DNA from: an uncultured Neglectibacter sp.
GTDB taxonomy: Bacteria; Bacillota; Clostridia; Oscillospirales; Acutalibacteraceae
Assembly (NCBI GenBank): GCA_937958185.1
Contig: CALFFN010000026.1
Coordinates: forward strand, 1-16,035
Direction of reading: 5' to 3'
Length of the DNA stretch: 16,035 nt
Below the pieces are notes generated by a model that saw only the letters and a program-made list of their open reading frames with translations, searched no databases and was not told where the DNA came from. The position numbers and the translations under genes were made by a program. Below are positions 14,776 through 16,035 of the stretch, in pieces; position 1 is the stretch's first letter, and every line of letters begins with the position of its first letter.

Positions 14776-14957
14776 TAAATGGAAAGCGGTTACCAGTGTA
14801 ATTTTCAAAATATTTTTTTCCTGAAAGAGCAGAAAAAATGACCACAAGTTCTTGTATATTAAATTTTATAAAGCCCAAGCTCTATTGCATTTTTCAGAAA
14901 AGAGGAAAAAAGAAAAGAAAAAATCAGGATTTTCCCCCTTAGATGAAAAAAATTTTG

Positions 14958-14987
14958 TTGACAGGCTGGGCTGATTTACGCTATAAT
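14958..14987 (+). promoter_or_regulatory. rpmH: rpmH promoter
   Basis: Consensus TTGACA (14958-14963) and TATAAT (14982-14987) with an 18-base spacer. A-rich and purine-rich DNA immediately upstream (14896-14957) may act as an UP element. This is the strongest promoter match in the window, fitting a highly expressed ribosomal protein. Confidence 0.85.
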
Positions 14988-15087
14988 ACTAATTCGCAAG
15001 GCATAGGCGGACAGGTCTTTCAAATTATATTTGGGAACAGCCCCGCCGTGTGCCTTTTGGAAAGAAGCCCGAAAGGAGGGTTTTATT

Positions 15088-15222
15088 ATGCTGAGAACCT
15101 ATCAGCCGAAGAAGCTCCATAGAAAGAAGGAGCATGGATTCCGGAAAAGAATGTCCGACAGAAACGGACGCAAGGTACTTGCACGCCGCAGAGCAAAAGG
15201 CAGAGCGCGCCTTTCTTACTAA
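15088..15222 (+). CDS. rpmH: Large ribosomal subunit protein bL34
   Basis: 44-residue, very basic protein (MLRTYQPKKLHRKKEHGFRKRMSDRNGRKVLARRRAKGRARLSY overall), essentially identical in pattern to bL34 across bacteria: the KRTYQPxxxxRKxxHGFRxRM opening and the GRKVLxxRRAKGRxxLS end. It packs into 23S rRNA in the large subunit. ATG at 15088 follows GGAGG; the frame is open back to 15031 but the upstream part is not bL34. It lies divergent from dnaA, as in most Bacillota, and is followed by a hairpin before rnpA. Confidence 0.97.
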   Translation: MLRTYQPKKLHRKKEHGFRKRMSDRNGRKVLARRRAKGRARLSY

Positions 15223-15230
15223 GGCGCTTC

Positions 15231-15253
15231 AAAGGTCACCGCGCGTGACCTTT
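15231..15253 (+). terminator. Hairpin between rpmH and rnpA, possible attenuator
   Basis: Perfect 9-bp stem AAAGGTCAC (15231-15239) and GTGACCTTT (15245-15253) with a 5-base loop, followed by CTTTGTTTA, a broken T tract. It could reduce read-through into rnpA. No separate rnpA promoter was evident. Confidence 0.55.
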
Positions 15254-15309
15254 CTTTGTTTACTACTTAATTCAGTTTGATCGGGTGCGGCAGGAAAGCG
15301 GCGGGTGGC

Positions 15310-15687
15310 ATGAAACAAATCGTATCCTTATGCAGAAATAACGATTTTCGGCGCGTTTATACAAAGGGAAAAAGCTTTGTAGGCCCTCTGGCGGTCACCT
15401 ATGTCAGGAAAAACCGTCTGGGAATAACGCAGGTGGGCATCACCACCAGCAAGAAAATTGGAAACGCCGTTTTGCGCAACCGCTCCCGGAGAGTGATCCG
15501 GGAGGCGTTCCGCCAGCTTTCCCCACAGGTAAAGCCGGGATACGACCTGGTTTTCGTTGCCCGGGGCAGGACTCCCCACAGCAAAAGCACCCAGGTGCAG
15601 GGACAGCTTGCAAAGCAGCTTTCCGCCGCCGGTGTGCTGCAAAGCGGACCGTCTGAAGCGGAACGCGCGGAAAGGAAACAGCGGTGA
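15310..15687 (+). CDS. rnpA: Ribonuclease P protein component
   Basis: 125-residue basic protein subunit that assists the RNase P RNA in maturing tRNA 5' ends. The family pattern is clear: CRNNDFRRVYTKGKSFVGPLAV near the N-terminus, the RNR signature region VGITTSKKIGNAVLRNRSRRVIREAFRQL, then PGYDLVFVARGRTP. The C-terminal tail (GVLQSGPSEAERAERKQR) is variable and charged. I chose ATG at 15310 because it gives the usual short opening MKQIVSLCRNNDF; an upstream TTG at 15277 adds eleven residues with no family match. Its stop overlaps the yidD start by four bases (GTGA), so the two are translationally coupled. Confidence 0.95.
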   Translation: MKQIVSLCRNNDFRRVYTKGKSFVGPLAVTYVRKNRLGITQVGITTSKKIGNAVLRNRSRRVIREAFRQLSPQVKPGYDLVFVARGRTPHSKSTQVQGQLAKQLSAAGVLQSGPSEAERAERKQR

Positions 15688-15926
15688 AACGGGTCTTATT
15701 GGCGGTCATTCGGTTTTATCGGTCCCATATTTCTCCGTATACCCCGGCGTCCTGCAAGTACATTCCCACCTGTTCCCAGTACGGATTGGAAGCAATCGAG
15801 CGGTTCGGCGCTTTCAAAGGTGGGCTGCTGACCATATGGCGCGTTTTGCGCTGTAACCCATGGAGCCGGGGAGGGTACGACCCTGTTCCCGAGAAGCGTA
15901 CCGCTTCACCCAAATCGGGAAGATAG
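15684..15926 (+). CDS. yidD: Membrane protein insertion efficiency factor YidD
   Basis: 80-residue protein of the YidD family, a small membrane-associated factor thought to assist YidC-dependent insertion. Family features: an N-terminal amphipathic/hydrophobic stretch (VLLAVIRFYRSHISPYTPASCKYIPTCSQYGLEAIERFG), the conserved cysteines in SCKYIPTCSQY, and the end block RCNPWSRGGYDPVP. The family normally ends close to that DPVP block. Here the last eleven or so codons (EKRTASPKSGR and the stop) are encoded by the first copy of a 48-bp repeat. The GTG start overlaps the rnpA stop and has GGAAAGGA upstream. yidC would be expected next but lies, if present, beyond the window and beyond the repeats. 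Confidence 0.95.
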   Translation: MKRVLLAVIRFYRSHISPYTPASCKYIPTCSQYGLEAIERFGAFKGGLLTIWRVLRCNPWSRGGYDPVPEKRTASPKSGR

Positions 15927-15941
15927 TTTTCTGGAAGCCGC
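15894..15941. repeat. 48-bp direct repeat, copy A (covers the 3' end of yidD)
   Basis: Runs from AAGCGTACCGC to GGAAGCCGC and matches copy B (15988-16035) at 45 of 48 positions. The two starts are 94 bases apart. It supplies the last codons and the stop TAG of yidD. Confidence 0.85.
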
Positions 15942-15987
15942 GAATCGGCGACCCGGCAAAAAGCGAGAAAAACTGGGAAAACCGCAA

Positions 15988-16035
15988 AAGCGTGCCGCTT
16001 CACCCAAATCGGGAAGATAGCTTTCTGAAAGCCGC
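15988..16035. repeat. 48-bp direct repeat, copy B (reaches the window edge)
   Basis: Same unit as copy A with three substitutions. It contains the short palindrome GCTTTCTGAAAGC, which is degraded in copy A. It ends exactly at the window edge, so the unit or the array may continue. Confidence 0.85.

Larger units (their letters stand above)
14729..15087. other. Gene-free dnaA/rpmH divergent region
   Basis: About 360 bases without a credible gene. It contains the dnaA promoter with a near-perfect palindrome (14755-14772), a central AT-rich stretch (about 14805-14880), a 28-base polypurine run (14896-14923), the rpmH promoter (14958-14987) and a leader of roughly 94 bases for rpmH. I see no clear DnaA boxes. 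It could contribute to origin function but the box-like motifs are on the other side of dnaA. Confidence 0.6.

Noticed and set aside
15031..15087. Longer rpmH reading frame
   Set aside because: bL34 begins at MLRTYQP (15088) directly after GGAGG; the upstream codons match nothing.

Overview
This window is the replication-origin neighbourhood of a low-to-mid GC Gram-positive bacterium, most likely a gut-type member of class Clostridia (Oscillospirales or a near relative). The assignment rests on the Bacillota gene order rpmH-rnpA / dnaA-dnaN-S4 gene (yaaA)-recF-remB-gyrB-gyrA, on RemB-type DUF370 and YcxB-like proteins, on an SLH-domain exported protein, and on the GyrB variant PLWGKM, which I recall from Oscillospirales. 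The genus cannot be named from sequence alone.

Layout. (i) 1-250: two repeat units with the same flanks but different hairpin cores, then a bidirectional terminator. (ii) 251-2106, minus strand: a DJ-1/PfpI-family gene and, upstream of it, a secreted three-SLH-repeat protein. (iii) 2113-3827: a small regulatory patch with three unrelated XRE-type regulators, three distinct palindromic operator sets and one SLOG-like gene. (iv) 3894-9179, minus strand: a gyrB - YcxB-like - gyrA transcription unit with its own promoter (9273-9301) and terminator (3830-3862). (v) 9359-14713, minus strand: dnaA-dnaN-yaaA(S4)-recF-remB-zinc-ribbon membrane protein, ending at a terminator (9303-9335). (vi) 14729-15087: the divergent dnaA/rpmH intergenic region. 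(vii) 15088-15926, plus strand: rpmH-rnpA-yidD. (viii) 15894-16035: two copies of a 48-bp repeat, the first of which forms the 3' end of yidD.

How it works together. DnaA loads the replisome, DnaN is the sliding clamp, RecF acts on gapped DNA behind the fork, and GyrA/GyrB remove positive supercoils. rpmH/rnpA/yidD belong to ribosome, RNase P and membrane-insertion functions and diverge from dnaA, so genes on both sides read away from the origin. The dnaA-dnaN gap (13194-13395) holds ten TGTG motifs in the same orientation, mostly TGTGNAA, and is my best oriC candidate. I found no canonical TTATCCACA box there.

The most unusual items are the variable-hairpin repeats at the left edge, the repeat that supplies the yidD stop codon at the right edge, the perfect palindromes around the XRE genes (one with a promoter -10 in its loop), and the atypical residues at both quinolone-site positions of gyrase (GyrA Ala100, GyrB Trp482). 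Several genes appear to start at TTG behind a strong ribosome binding site.
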